DNA of 64,000 nucleotides from Saturnia japonica (Eukaryota; Arthropoda; Insecta; Lepidoptera; Saturniidae), in contig CM065313.1 of assembly GCA_033032175.1 (NCBI GenBank), positions 12,563,327 to 12,627,326 on the forward strand, given 5' to 3'. The notes beneath the pieces were generated by a model. It was given only the letters and a program-made list of their open reading frames with translations, ran no database searches and had not been told where the DNA came from. Numbering within the stretch: position 1 is the stretch's first letter; each line of letters opens with the position of its first letter. Shown here piece after piece: positions 10,840-24,404 of the stretch. The translations under genes and the position numbers were made by a program.

Positions 10840-11160
10840 GAGGTCGCCCGCCGATTATTTTGAAGATAAAGATGCGTTTTATTTTTTTATGCGCAGAACT
10901 CTTCTTTTTCTAAAATAATAGTAACCTAGGTTACTCCTTATAATAACAGCTATCCGCCAGTGAAAGTCCCATCAAAATCAGTCCAACCGTTTCGAAGATT
11001 GCCCGGAACAAACAGACAGATAGAACAGCAAAAATTTTGAAAATTGGTTTGTTGTTATAAACACCTTATATACTTTCATATACATTCAGTAAAATATGTT
11101 ATTTGGACATTACAAACAGACACTTCAATTTTATGAATTGTATAAATATAGATAAAGTGA
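10840..11160 (+). repeat. Rep-D interspersed repeat copy
   Basis: AGAACTCTTCTTTTTCTAAA, GTGAAAGTCCCATCAAAATC, CCAACCGTTTCGAAGATTGC and CAGACACTTCAATTTTATG match 47700-47970 in order. It abuts a Rep-C copy. Confidence 0.6.
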
Positions 11161-11569
11161 CAAAATAAACTTACTTCAAGCATGTACTTACTTACCAACT
11201 GGATCTACTTAATGTCAACGTAGTGTGCTGAGACAATATTATACAAATAAATTACCTCCTTGTTTATTATTTACAACTCAACAGCTAACGGGAATTGGCC
11301 CTTAAAGCGAACAGATACACATTCGACTGAGATAGACTTATATTATGTATGTGGATTATGAAAATATATGTATATTTAGCGGGACTAACAGCTAACCGGC
11401 TAGCTTACAGCGCAGTACTAGGTGACCGAGGCGGCCGTGGCCTGCGAATAACCACAGATCTAGTAAACATAAAATATTAAAATAGGTTTTGTCTTAAATC
11501 ACGAAACAAAAACTTACTTTTATATTTTGGTAATCATGCAATGATTTATATAATAGCACGAAGTTAAGA
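11161..11569. other. No recognised feature
   Basis: Spacer sequence with GGCGGCCGTGG near 11430. No coding or repeat match seen. Confidence 0.35.
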
Positions 11570-11765
11570 AGAGAGATAGAGCATTGGGAAATTTCTTCAA
11601 CAGAAGATCGCATCCAAATAACATTGTATTGGATTCCTGTGGTGAGTACGGTTTCCAGAACTTCTCGGGGAATGGGTTTCAAGGTCGGCAAAGCGCTACT
11701 GATACCTAGTTATTACAAGCGTAGTTACTATCAGTCAGGCTACGCAGGCGCTTTAGTTGTATAAA
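11570..11765 (-). repeat. Rep-A interspersed repeat copy
   Basis: CAACAGAAGATCGCATCCAA, AGAACTTCTCGGGGAATGG and TTATTACAAGCGTAGTTAC correspond in reverse to 57598-57800. Confidence 0.6.
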
Positions 11766-11784
11766 AAAGAAGTCAGATTGTTAT

Positions 11785-11960
11785 ATACTAGCTGTGCCCC
11801 ACGGTTTCACCCGTGTTCATTATATCCGACAAACACCGCGCCGCCAAGGTACCTATGTAAGTCTATCATAATTGTTCTTCCCGCAGTTACAAATTATTTT
11901 AAATGTTCATTATCTCCTAAACTGTGTCCAAATTGCATACTCTAAAGAGCAAAATTTTAC
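11785..11960 (+). repeat. CTGTGCCCCACGG motif and short repeat remnant
   Basis: TACTAGCTGTGCCCCACGG and TTTCACCCGTGTT also occur at 3650, 52130 and, in reverse, 49820. The unit is noncoding and of unknown class. Confidence 0.4.
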
Positions 11961-12714
11961 TTCATAAAGTTGTATTTATGATGAAGTAACTTTTGTTGGT
12001 AATAATTAATATGTCATGTCTAAAATTAATGCTTATAAATCACATTTTAATTTTCAGCAAATCTTTGTCACTAAATACTTTATTGTGGCTTATGCAGAAA
12101 AGATAGGCATATGCTATTGCCAATTTTTTTTAGATATATTAATGACCAATATTATTGCAGAACATTATATTTCCGTATCATTAATGATTAGGCCAGCCTC
12201 GTGCGCTGAATAATGAATAATGTTGTAGCATTTCGGGAGGCCCTCGACTTCCAATATATATGGCTATCTGAGAGTTGTAGCCTAATCTTACATAGCCTAT
12301 ACTATTACTCGAGAGCCTGGCTATCATATACAAAAATATTTTTTTTAAATTCGAGTGGTAATTCCAGAGATTAGTGTGTTTAAATAAACAAACAAACAAA
12401 AAAACTTTGCCACTTTATTATATTATTAATCATATTCAAGATTTATAGAAATATGTCAGCCCTTCCGAAATTTTAACCCTATAAAACAAGTACATACCCC
12501 TAGTTAAACAACACTGTAAAATTTTAAATAGCGTGTTTGTAAGTTAGCGGTCAAGGTTACTAAGTGAAACAACATGGGGGTCGTAATTTCAATTTTCATC
12601 GATTACAAATTTTGTAGTTGTGTAGTCGTGTCTATTTATAGATTAGTCACCTGCATGCTTTACAAACGGTAACCGTTCATTGTTATGCTGCCGTGATAAT
12701 ACATTACTACTCAC
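11961..12714. other. AT-rich, no recognised feature
   Basis: Only short chance frames. 12210-12320 has mixed composition but no recognised content. Confidence 0.4.
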
Positions 12715-13050
12715 ACGTGGTTGAGTGGTTTAGACCGGCGGAATAACGATGCGATCTCCGCAGGTTTGAACCCCGGCATGTACCAAACAAATTTCTTAGA
12801 AATCGCGTACATTTACTCATTCATATTGGTAACACTATCGGCGGACGGTGAGGAAAACATCGTCAGGATATCTGAACGTTTGAGAAATTTCATTACAGTA
12901 CAACTGTATGTGGGAAAAATATAGAAATATTGATTTCTCGGTATTTCAAATCACCAATACGTCCTGACCTGGCGTGGTGATTATTCCCATGCACCTTCCC
13001 TTGTTAAGAAACCTTTGCCCAGCATTAGACACTTACAGGCTGATATTTTT
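12715..13050 (+). repeat. Lepidopteran-type tRNA-related SINE, degraded
   Basis: The head has the TGGTTGAGTGGTTTAGACCG A-box-like string and the CAGGTTTGAACCCC B-box-like string. The body has GACGGTGAGGAAAACATCGT, then CTGACCTGGCGTGGTGATTA, CCCAGCATTAGACA and GGCTGATATTTT. This order of motifs is characteristic of a common lepidopteran SINE body. It is heavily mutated and no longer a functional Pol III unit as far as can be seen. Confidence 0.7.
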
Positions 13051-13104
13051 AAATTGTTTATTATATTTTTACGGTAGAGATGTAAGGGCATAGACAAATT
13101 TCTT

Positions 13105-13345
13105 TAAAGATTTGTCTCTACTTGGGACAGTTTGACTTTTGAAATACCATTACCCTACAAAAGATCGCAGTCAAATAACCTAGTGTTGTATTCTGCGGTA
13201 AGTAGGGTTTTCAGAGCTCTTGGGGAAAGGGGGCTTCAAGGTAGACAAAACGCTAGTGATACATGTGTTTATTACAAGCGTATAGGCTACGGTAGCCGCT
13301 TACCATTAGACGGGCCGTATGCTTGTTTGACACCTTAGTTGTATA
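13105..13345 (-). repeat. Rep-A interspersed repeat copy
   Basis: ACAAAAGATCGCAGTCAAAT, AGAGCTCTTGGGGAAAGGG and GCTACGGTAGCCGCTTACCA correspond in reverse to 57598-57800. This is the most complete Rep-A copy in the window. Confidence 0.6.
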
Positions 13346-16300
13346 TAGAAAAAAAACTCACGCTTATTCACTTATCTCGCCCATCCCCAGATAGTGAATA
13401 AATAAATGAAAGAAAAAGACAATGAAATTAAGAAAACGGGTCTATTAGATTATAAATGCAGTGAAGTCATTTGTGTGCTGTGTCTCTGCGAGTCTACAGA
13501 GAGTTTACGAGCGATGTCCTATCGTGAGCGCTGCAGCCAGCGAAGATTCTAGATTCACTGGATATTTCCTACTCGACTCTCGTCGGCTGCGAGCTACTTT
13601 ATAATCTCGAAGACGTGAGTTCCTTAGTAATAAAATACTGTTATCTATTATTCACTTCACTTGTAAATATTATGCAATGAGCAAATTATATACACATATT
13701 GTTATTTAATTATACACTTTAATATATTTATTAATTATTTAAATACTTTTAAAACATTTAGCTCAGTAGAAGTGCTTTATAAAGAGCAGATTTTTAAATA
13801 TTTATAAACATTTTTAAAATCCAAAACCATAGGCGATACAGGATTGTTTTTTTTTAAAAAGGGGTACTTAATGCTTCCCAAGACATATTTCCTGTATCTC
13901 CTATGGTTTCGAATTTTCCCCATACTGTTCGAGTTAGCAAAAAACACTGTATAGCGTAACACGCATTGACACTAGAATAGCTAAAACTTTGTCCAAAATC
14001 CAAAGTACAAACCTTTTTGTGATTGATTTCAAGATTGCAAACGTATTTGTTATTGGTTATAGTTGTACTTATATGTTGTACTCAGCACATACCACAAGTA
14101 GATGACAGGACAAGTAGAAACTTCTCTAAAAAAAAATTTTATTAGAAAATGCCCTGCCACTATACCTTTGTGATTGAGTCACTATTTCTTCAAGAACTTA
14201 TTAAACACAAAAACATATTTTAAGTACATCCTATCGATCCCTGCTCGGCAAGAAAAGGATCATTCACTATAGACAAGAACAAGTAATACAATTGTATATT
14301 AAATAAACTACCTGTGCTCCGCGGCTGTGCTCAGCGACTGTACCGACGCGTTTATTATTCAGTAATTAGTTTCGTTTCGTAATTTTATTTTAATTCACAT
14401 TAATAACAATTCTTAAAGCCTATTCTTATCAATTGCGGAATGACATAACCTTACAGTGCACAAATTTTCAGGAAAATCGGTTTGAGAATTAATATACTTT
14501 TTCTAAACGTATTATTGGTATTTTTAAGGTCTATCAATTAATAGAATGACATGTAATTCCTGTTAACAACATTTTAGGAAAATCGGTTAAGAATTAATAT
14601 AAATACCTATGTATTTTTTAGTATTGATAATTCTAGAATATATTACACTGGTCTACAGTGGTTTTGTTGCCCTAGATATGAAAATGATTTTGGGTCCATT
14701 TATGTACACAATTCATGAAACTATCAATGATTTTGTTAGATTTGCTCTGTTTTTTTTTTTCAAATATATTAGAATGGACATTCAGTAATTGAAACAAAAT
14801 ATTGATCCATGACAACTTATCCAGATTCACGTGTACGTACTTCAATATTGTCAAATAACTGAGATCTCAGCTGTCCTGTGGAGCAAGGGGTCTGAGAGTG
14901 GGGATCATCACGTGATGTTTGTATGCGCGAAAAAGTTGCGCAGAAGCCTAATCATGACTGGAAAATTAAATTTTATTTTTAAGAAACCGATAATTGTTCA
15001 AAATACAAAATATGCAAAAATCATGAAAATACCAGCACATTGAGAACTTTCATGAATATATTCGTAATCTGGGCACTTGAAAACTTAAAAATTTGAGATG
15101 ATATCCAGGGCAACAAAACAAAACTTTTTTTTTTTTGTAGAGCTGTGTTATCATTTGTGGAATGACATAAATTTCCTCTGTACGTAATTTACAAAAATAG
15201 GTTAATCCGTTTTTAAGTTTATTCCGAACATACAAAAAGACAGGCAAACATTTATTTAATGTTATTTTCGTGATCAGTGTCCTTCGTATAGATCATCAAG
15301 GAACTTGAAGAAAATAAAAACAAACATACTACAGACAGAACTATAGGTTAAATTCATTCATATTAACATAGTATTATTTTATCGTACCAACAGATGGCAT
15401 AAGTTACATTAATATAAGAGCCAAAAAGATTTTATTTAAACCTATCAGCGGATACTTTAATGCTTTCACCATTCATTCCCAATATTAAATTATCGTTGAC
15501 AAGTTATATGTTTTTCGAATTAGCCAAAAGATAAATGTTTCTGAGTAGATATTATTATTTAATTTATTAGATAACTTTCAACGGGTTTCAAAAATATTGC
15601 TAAACATTATATTTCTATCAGCTTGTTTACTATTCAGTAAATTAATGTGTAAAATTTGCAACTATTTGAATAAATTTGATTTATTTATTTACTGATCGTA
15701 TTGAATGAATAAAGCAATTAGTCTTTATCAATTTATAGTTGATCATTTTGATTCGTACTAACAGTATGATTGCACTTTTATCAATACATTACAGTTAGTT
15801 TGTATTTTAAATGAATGTAGATCAAACTTTATTAGGTAATATTTTAATCAGTGTTCTGGTACTTCATACATGGGGTCTATTTAAACATCATTAATTAATA
15901 ATTTTATAAATAGTATATTACTCGTTTTAATTAAAAGTATTGTATATTAAAGTGAAACAAGGGGAAATTTTTCTCAAATCTCTTTTTCAATTTCTTATTC
16001 ATCATGTGTTTATTATAGTAGATTAGTGCTTAATAATATCATTATAAGTCCCTATTCGTTCTTATCGAACTATTAAAATGTTTAAATTTAGATTAAATAG
16101 AATATAACCGTTGACTTGGATATTAAGTGTTAGTTTTTTGTACATTTATCAATTTAATAGCTTCATTCGCCACCGGGGGCCTCCACGTGGGTGTTACTAT
16201 TGTCAATATACATAATCTTATGTTTCTATTAACACGAAGACTCGTATATTTTCCGAAAACTGCAACCAGTTTGCCTTAGATGAAATATTATTATGATTTT

Positions 16301-17099
16301 ATGAATACATTATTATCAATATAACTTTTGAATATATTATGCTTAATATAAATAAATATGAAATAATTTATTCATAGTTGTCATGTTTAACAAAGATTAT
16401 AACAAACATTCAATTTAAAGACAAATCTGCTCGACCAAGCCCAATTAACGCGGGGCATACGACGTTCTAACATAAACGCAATGCTGTTAACAGAATAATA
16501 ATTCATAAGTTGACAGCACGTGAATAATTCGCGACGCGAGGTTGTTATCAGCGGCACTTGCGCAGTATGATCCGTCCCTTGTTCGCGCGTGCCGACTCGA
16601 ACTGTGACTCTTACCACAACAACTCGTTCTAGCACAGCAATGGTTGACGTTTCGATGTACACATTTTACATTACCGCTTTTAATTTGTTATACTCAAACT
16701 TTAAAGAAACGTATGTGTAGTATTTAAAAATTTGTTTTTGTGATATTGTATAATTACGCTTGTTCATGCGACCACGGAATATAATCTAAAACGACATTTT
16801 AATGATATCGTCATGTATACATTAAAATCCATTAGATATAAAATTAGATCGAAGGTAAAGTCAGACAAGAAAAAGAAGTTATGTTTTGACGTTTAAAGTC
16901 AAAAGTCAATGTACGCCGAATAAGATTTTCATCCGCTGCCATGCTTGGCGTGGGCCACGACTAATTGCCCGATAAGTCGTCGATTCGCTTCTCGTTTTAA
17001 TAAGGTGCGCTGTTTACATGTATGTGTGGATACCGATGGAATGCCACGGTCATGTTGCTTGTGAGAGTGAACTGTTGATGTGTGCGAGTGACGTCTGCC
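13346..17099. other. Anonymous AT-rich stretch
   Basis: No coding region is supported. 13480-13600 and 16420-16660 are less AT-rich than the surroundings and lack repeat matches in the window, so they could be conserved noncoding sequence. The 91-codon minus-strand frame at 16387-16662 resembles no family I know. Confidence 0.4.
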
Positions 17100-17275
17100 G
17101 CATGCTATAAGAGCCAGTTTTAGAAAACCTACCTCTCCGCCCGGCTCGCCATCTTGTTATTACGCGAGACGCAGGCTGACCCAAAATATTAAAGATCCAA
17201 CTGAGCTGGTCGTTTTGTAATGTAACTATGTGTTCGTTGTTGCCACGTGAGGCATACTGTATTTACTGTAAGTTT
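17100..17275 (+). promoter_or_regulatory. Candidate core promoter and first exon with splice donor
   Basis: TATAAG at 17106-17111 is followed 25-60 bp later by a GC-rich leader containing GCCATCTTG, the reverse of the CAAGATGGC site bound by YY1/Pho-type factors. An ATG at 17228 opens 13 codons that run into TACTGTAAGT, a consensus splice donor with GT at 17268-17269. The expected start of transcription would be near 17135. No downstream exon was identified, so this remains a prediction from signal spacing alone. Confidence 0.3.
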
Positions 17276-20200
17276 GTGTGTAACCTCAATTCAAACACAA
17301 CGATACTAGGCATTATGGTTAAAAACACAGAGTAATTCGCAGAATATTGTTAACCGAAAGAATATTCTCAAGATCAACGGCCAGTAATATCATTTTGATT
17401 TTTTATTTAATTGTTACCTGCTACGACGCCTTATTGGAGCCGTTCTGAATTATAAAAATATCAAAAATTAGACAAAAATGGATTATTTAATTTTGAAATA
17501 GATTTTGCTTTGGTTTTATTGTTGTCTAGTATGCTTACATTAAAAACTTAAGGAGTTCCTTTTATGACAAACGAATGCGTTTTATGATAAATTACGGGTT
17601 GTTAAGTATCCAGGCTTTTTCCCACGGTAGTTGATGTGTGCACTGCCGTCGCACACATGCAACTCGCGTTCTGAATTGGTTGAGTTTTACTTTAGTCCTC
17701 GTTTAGCATTCAAAGCGGTATCATGTTCCTGCGTCATTATACTTTCATATTTATTGCTAAAACGCCTCCGTGTGTACGTACAAAATATACAAAGGAATAA
17801 TATTATGCTATATGTACTCGAAATAATCAGGCAAGTAGCGCAAATATTTCGGCTTCATAATGTTCAAAAAACTAGAAGGTACCTATCTACAGAATAATAT
17901 TTGTTTGAGTATGTATTTGTATCCTATAATTTTCATATGTCTTTATTTATGGTAGTCCAATTTTTGTTTATTTTATAATTGTCACAGGTATCAAAAACCA
18001 TAAACTTAACCAAGTTAGATAAGATGCCTACAGGGCATCATAAGGTATTTCAGTGCCCTGGACTGAATATCTTGTAGCGACCTTAATTTGTTTCTATTCG
18101 TTAGTATTCTGTCAGTAACTCGCAGGCAAAATCTTTTCTCAAGTAAAAGAAGTGATCATCAAATTCTTCTATTACTTGAAAATTGTGTACACTTATGTAT
18201 ACGTAAGTTTACTTACTTCTTTGGTGTAACAAAAGAAAAGTAAGTTAGTAAATACTTATAATAAATAGGTCAATTCCAAAAAAAAATCCAGCATGCCAAC
18301 AGCTTGATAAAGTTAGCCATCATTAATAAATAATGTGAATTCATTTTACTATTTTTTATTGTAGATAAAATAATTTAACGTTTTATAAATTGATTAAATA
18401 AAATTCAAATTCAATTACATAATTTGAAGGTCTATAGGGTAAAATTAAGAGCCGCGCGCGCATCATTTGACGAAATAGGCCCACTACTAAACGAACCATA
18501 AGAAGTGCAACTTCACTTACTTTTAAACGTATGGCTTCAATAATTATCAAACTACATAGAAGGAGCCCTTTTCTAATTATTTTAGCTATTCACTAATTTT
18601 TGAGCAAAGTTGTTCATTTTAAACCGATTAATTCTTGAGTCAAGGCGCCTCACTAGCCGGCGACGCTCCTTTGGTCCTGACGCCCCAGGCGACCACCCGG
18701 TTCGCAACCCCCTAAAGCCAACGATGCTATTGAGTAATGACATGGCAACAAAAATCCACATTTGCAAAAAGTTTTACTTATCTTATTATTAACATAGCGT
18801 GCACATGAGGTGACGACGAAACAAATTTCCAACCCGACCTTCACACTTGTGTTGTTGTAAACAAACATCAACCTTCACGATGCGGACGATGAAATCTGCC
18901 TTCCGTATTTCGATAGACGCCCAATTCATCCGGTATAGCTGTTAAACACGTCAGAGAGTGTGGACAATAAGTATCAACTCCTTAAATGTGTGTTTAAATT
19001 CTTTACTTTAGATGAAATTTTGAAAGCTGTGAATTATATTTTACTTTATTGAGAGAACTGTAACATAACACGGTATTATATAGCATATAATAGAAATGAA
19101 ATTATTATACGAAGAATTCAAAAATTATGTAACGTAAATATTAAGCACATTTTAGTACAATTTGTAAAACCTAAAACTACCAACACCATTTTTTTCTTTG
19201 TGTCAATTTTTATTTACTATTGAATTTCTATTCCGTTTGTGCATTGCAATAAAGTTATTACATATAAATTTTATCCAAGTACCAAGCGTTAAATCCTAAA
19301 TAATGGAGGAAGCATTGCGTATCACACAAGCAATGCATAAAACACGACTGGATTCCGCGAAAATATACCTAGCATATCTAAAATATACCTAGTTGTCCAA
19401 CCGAAAATTTTGTTCTGAATTAATATCTGTAAACTAGATTTTAACCGCTTAGGTAAAGATATTGAGAAATTCAAACATGGAAATATTTTTTTAATACTCT
19501 CCACACGATAGGTGACGTTAAATTATAGGCTAGCGTAGACCACATTCTCACACAAAGACATTCTGTTGAGAGTCTTAAAAGAAACTCAACTAATCACGAA
19601 AATTAACTTTCAAGAATTACTGTCGAAACACAACAATAATCAGAACCTCCAGCTGACTCAGCATTGTCCTCTAGGCTTGCGTTTACCTAAGCTGTATTCT
19701 GAAAAAATGTCACTTGGCAATTGGGAGGTGCGTAATGTGCCCACGCCAGCATAGTTGACTTTTCATCAGCAAGCTTTACCTTTCAGATATTTTGGTCAGA
19801 TGAAGCACCTTCGAGTTGTGAATATTATCCAGCTATATAACCAAAAAAATATCTCAAAGAACCTAATTTAGGTGAACCGTGTCAAGACAAAACGTGTCTT
19901 ATGACATACATATTACACAAGGAATATGTTTTCGAGGCATATTGAAGAAAAGGCACGGCGTGTTTTGTATGCCAATGGGAGTTTTCAGACTCAGTTGCCT
20001 AAAGGCAAGGTTCTCACATCCCAAGAAAAAATCTCGGAGTTGAGATGTACTCTTTCCACGTTACGTTTCCCTTGGTCCCTTACCTTTGTCAAAAGGTTTT
20101 CTATTTATGCAAACAGAATTTTTTCTCATTCGCATATTTTTTTCTTGCAAGGTTTGGGTCATAATCTGGAATTTTGATACCTTTTTGCCAACTAGAATTT

Positions 20201-21012
20201 GCGTCAAGATTCATCTAAAAGTGTCGAGACAGCTTTGCAGACTTGCTTCACTAGTGGAGAATGGTAATAATGTAAAGTATGTATGTATGTAAATAATGAA
20301 TCATCAGTCAATTATACTGTTATCAAATATAGACTTCACAAAGCCGATAAATGATTGGCTTACTGTAAACAGTAACACCGGCGTCATCTGATGAAATAAG
20401 AAATAAATAAACTAATTCATCAATATATAAATAAAATTAATTTGTAACAGGGCGTGGGGGAGCGTGGCGTCTCACATGTTATTTTCGTCGCTACCTTACG
20501 AGTCGACAATTATTTGGGAATTTCAGAAGATCACCCTGGAGCGCCGGTCGTTGGCATCGCTGACTCATTCTTTTGTTTTTACTCACTTTAAGGATAAAGT
20601 AAATCTTGCATTGATTTCATTATAATTTTGATCCGGTGTTATTTTCTTGATAAGTTAACTGTATAAATTCATATCACTTTTGATCCTTGAGCTTTAATGC
20701 GGAGAAAGTGCAGACGTTTATTTCTTATGCTTTAAAATTATGCGTTCTTCTGCCTTTATTCAGCTTTATGGGATTTAAAACACAAATTATAGATTTTAAA
20801 ATACAAAATAAATTTTATGTCTTTGCACAAATAAGCAGCGTATTGAGAAAATATGAAATCATAGAAACGAAAAGTATTTACTCTTTGTTATAATCGAATC
20901 ATCAAGACTTTTTTACATTAAGAAACTTACAGGAACACCGACTAGTATAATCGCATTATGTAAATAAATAGCCAGACCGTTTCCACCATCAAAACGCTTC
21001 CAGATTGAGTAG
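17276..21012. other. Anonymous AT-rich stretch
   Basis: A block at 18640-18725 (GACGCCCCAGGCGACCACCC) is GC-rich and resembles motifs seen in insect repeats. 19560-20180 holds moderately mixed sequence with frames broken by stops. No gene supported. Confidence 0.4.
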
Positions 21013-21414
21013 ACGTACGTAACAGAACTGGCGCAACACGTACACACCAAGAGTAATTTGGATGTTACTAATTATAGGTGCTATTGCGGTTATAATAAGA
21101 TTCTCCCAACTTCTCAGAAACGAGGCCGGGCAAGCTTTATTAATATTTATCCGATACACGAATGCTCCGGTCCCAAGCTAACTGACGCAGTCAAAGAAAA
21201 CACGCCCGCTCAAAATAAAGTCGTAAAGTACCGGAACGATTTCAATCGATGTTCTCAGTGTGTATATCGGGTTATAAATGCGCAGAAAGTACCGATGAAG
21301 TATCCGATTGAGGAAAATGTTGACCGTTTATGGGCCGTTGTCGATAGTGTCGGTGGATTTTTAAAACGCACGTGGACCGTTACGTCATATCAATACAATG
21401 AAATTTTTACATAA
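21013..21414 (+). other. Unassigned 133-codon open stretch without early ATG
   Basis: The frame is open from just after a TAG at 21010-21012 to a stop ending at 21414. No ATG occurs in the first two thirds. Cysteine-containing segments such as YRCYCGYNK and FNRCSQCVYRV are present. Base composition is balanced, unlike the AT-rich flanks. A CTTCCAG upstream could act as a splice acceptor. I recognise no family. It could be an exon, an old element fragment or noncoding conserved DNA. Confidence 0.2.
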
Positions 21415-22274
21415 TCATATATATACCTACCATTTACACAAATGTTCGTAAAAATTGGCATATATGCACTCCACGGGAGCAGAATTATCATTAATACATA
21501 ATAATATGTACATTGATGTAATGTTGCTTAAATCGTAATATCTAAGGAAAATGATAAAAACATATAATATAATAATAGTTTACTACTATTATTTACTAGC
21601 AACCCGCCCTAGCTTAGCACAGGTGCAATTTACAAAGTGGTGTGTTTTATGTTTAAAAAAGTATGGTTTAGAGATTATCGCTTTAGTATTTATAGTTCAT
21701 AACTTCATACTTAAGAAAATGAGTGCTTAGCTCGTGATGCGCAATTCATCATAGGTGCGGAGTGCCGGCCAACCGTTTCGCTACGAGTGATTTCTTTGCT
21801 TGCGCATAATTTTGAATCCGTGATATCTTCTACGGTATTTATCTAAATTATATAATGTAATGGTCAATTTTAATCTAAATTAAATGCCCATGTTAACTAA
21901 CATTTTTATTTGGATAGAGATTAATATTGAACTGGAGAAAATAGCTTCGCAAATAACCTAATGTTTTTAATTTTTATGTTGAAGATAAACATGTTCACTG
22001 TGGTTGATAGACATATGCCATCGGGGACTTTTCTCTAGGCTTTTGATAATATTAAATTCTTTATAACATTACTTTCATGTATCCCATAAGGTTTAGACAG
22101 CGTAAGCTATGCAAGCACCCGAAAATAATATTTTTACGAATTGATTATTATAAACCTTAGATTTTTCTCTACTATATGAAAACTTAATTAGAATGTATTA
22201 TTTATGCGAACCTTCCGTAAAAAATCTCTAAATGACAGTGAAAACCGTATAGAAATCCATTGCGTAGTTCATAG

Positions 22275-23276
22275 TCCGGTCAATTTAGACCAAAAAATGA
22301 GAGTGAAGTTACATAAAGTCCCAACAAGCTGAATTTCAGTGAAATTGTTCAAAATATAATTATAAACAATTTCTAGAAGTTCCCCATCATTCCCCTGTAA
22401 GGAAAAAAATTAATTCACGGTCAAAGGGCAAAAAAATGAGATTTTCGCGATTTTCAGCAAAATGGTAAGTTTTATCATAAAAGTACCTCAGACAAAAATT
22501 GTAGATCATAAAATTATATATAAAAAATTTATCAATACTTTTTTTCTTACGAGCCACCGTTTCTGAGATATAATGATTCAAAAAGTTATAAAAGTTGTTA
22601 TCGTCATAATATGCATGAGTACGCCACGTATATACATCTAGAGTTGTAATATTTTTATATAATATATATATGTATATATATATATATTAAATGTTTAAAT
22701 ATTTTTCTATCGGTCATTGTAACTTATACTTACAATATAAAATATACATAAGTTTACGAATAAACTTCAACACTTTTTTTTCATTTAGTTCGCTTTTATC
22801 TTTCCCAATCTTTGAAAATTTCCGTTATTTTGCAATAGTTTTACATTAAATAGGATCACAACTGACCCGTGGAGTAGGCCTACTGGGGAAACCACGTTAA
22901 AAAAAACGCGCTAAGTACACTACCTCATAGGTGGCGTGGAAACGTGTGCATATTATGACGATAACAACTTTTATAACTTTTTGAATCGTTATATCTCAGA
23001 AACGGTGGCTCGTAAGAAAAAAGTATTGATACATTTTTTATAGATAATTTTATGATCTACAATTTTTGTCTGAGGTACTTTTATGATAAAACTTACCGTT
23101 TTGCTGAAAATCGCGAAAAACTCATTTTTTTTACTTTTGACCTTGAATTAAATTTTTTCCTTACAGGGGAATGATGGGGAACTTCTAGACCTTGTTTATA
23201 ATTATGTTTTGAACAACTTCACAGAAATTCAGCTTGTTGTGACTTTATGTAACTTCGAATGTCTAAATTGACCGGA
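22275..23276. repeat. One-kilobase imperfect inverted repeat (foldback)
   Basis: The left arm at about 22275-22629 is the reverse complement, with scattered differences, of the right arm at about 22931-23276. The outer ends are TCCGGTCAATTTAGAC and GTCTAAATTGACCGGA. The inner match continues through GTTATCGTCATAATATGCA. The roughly 300-bp spacer includes a TA microsatellite (22657-22690). A transcript through this unit would fold into a hairpin of about 350 bp. The right arm lacks a short segment near the outer end present in the left arm. Confidence 0.85.
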
Positions 23277-23329
23277 ATATCAGAAGAATTAAGACAGACG
23301 CAGATAGCGACTTTACTTTATACTGTGTA

Positions 23330-24404
23330 TTGATTTTAATGTAACTCGTATTTTAATAACTTTCACTAAAATAGAAAAAAAATTAGACATTTAAGTCAAA
23401 GTTATTTCTGTGCGAACTGGTTCAAAGTTTTACATATAAATAATATAATTAAAAAAAATCATAAATCTATTTTAAATTTTCATAAATTAATTTTTAGAAA
23501 AACAAGAATCAAAGGTGTATTACGAGAATTTTAAAATTAAATTACATATAATTATTAACAACGTTTATAGATTGATAGACAGAAACTTAATATATAAATA
23601 AGATAGATCGACGAAAAACTTAAACCCAATCAGTTGACTGAACACGTATCTTCAACAAAGTGGCATTTACAGAACATTGCCTGTCTGCGAGGGTGAGCAT
23701 CTAGCTTTTATTTCTCTGTATATTTAGTTAACAGTATTGGTGATCGGTAGAAATTACACTATTAATATCCTCATATTCATTACCATCACATTCATATTCT
23801 GATAATGATTTATTCCATTATGATAAATTTTGTATCATTTATTGAAGTGGAATAATTCGAATTCTCAAAATAGGTAACTTTCACTTATTATTGATTCAGT
23901 TTATTAATTCAGATACATAGTGATTACTAAATTTGAATTTAATATCTACATAATCATCTTAATGGTAACTATTATTTTAATAAGAAGATTTATCGCCGTC
24001 GGCTTCCGCAGAAGCAAAGCGCTGGCACGAATATCACACATACACGCGTGCGTAGATTTGTATTGCGAATGGCAGACATGCCTTTTGGGAAGCAGAAATT
24101 CTTTACCAATTAGTATTCGGTTTTGTATCGGGTAATATGAGTTTTATTTTAAAATGATTTGTAACACTTTTAGAACTCTAATAAATTAGCTGCTACTTTG
24201 TTCCTATTTGTATTTAACATTTTTTTAATTCCAGTTATCTTTTTGTATTACATTAAAGGCCAGCGTTAACGCTGAAAGATTAATTGATTTAATTGACGAT
24301 TTGGCCAAAGATGTTTGTGTGTTAAGAAATTTAGCAGTAGCACTTTTCAAGTAATCGTCAGTAAACCCATAACGCGCAAAGAACTTGACAAAGTAATTGT
24401 CATT
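23330..24404. other. AT-rich, no recognised feature
   Basis: The tail of the foldback-containing repeat may extend to about 23340 (GACTTTACTTTATACTGTG). Beyond that nothing was recognised. Confidence 0.35.

Noticed and set aside
22657..22690. TA-rich run as a functional element
   Set aside because: It is a simple TA microsatellite in the spacer of the inverted repeat.
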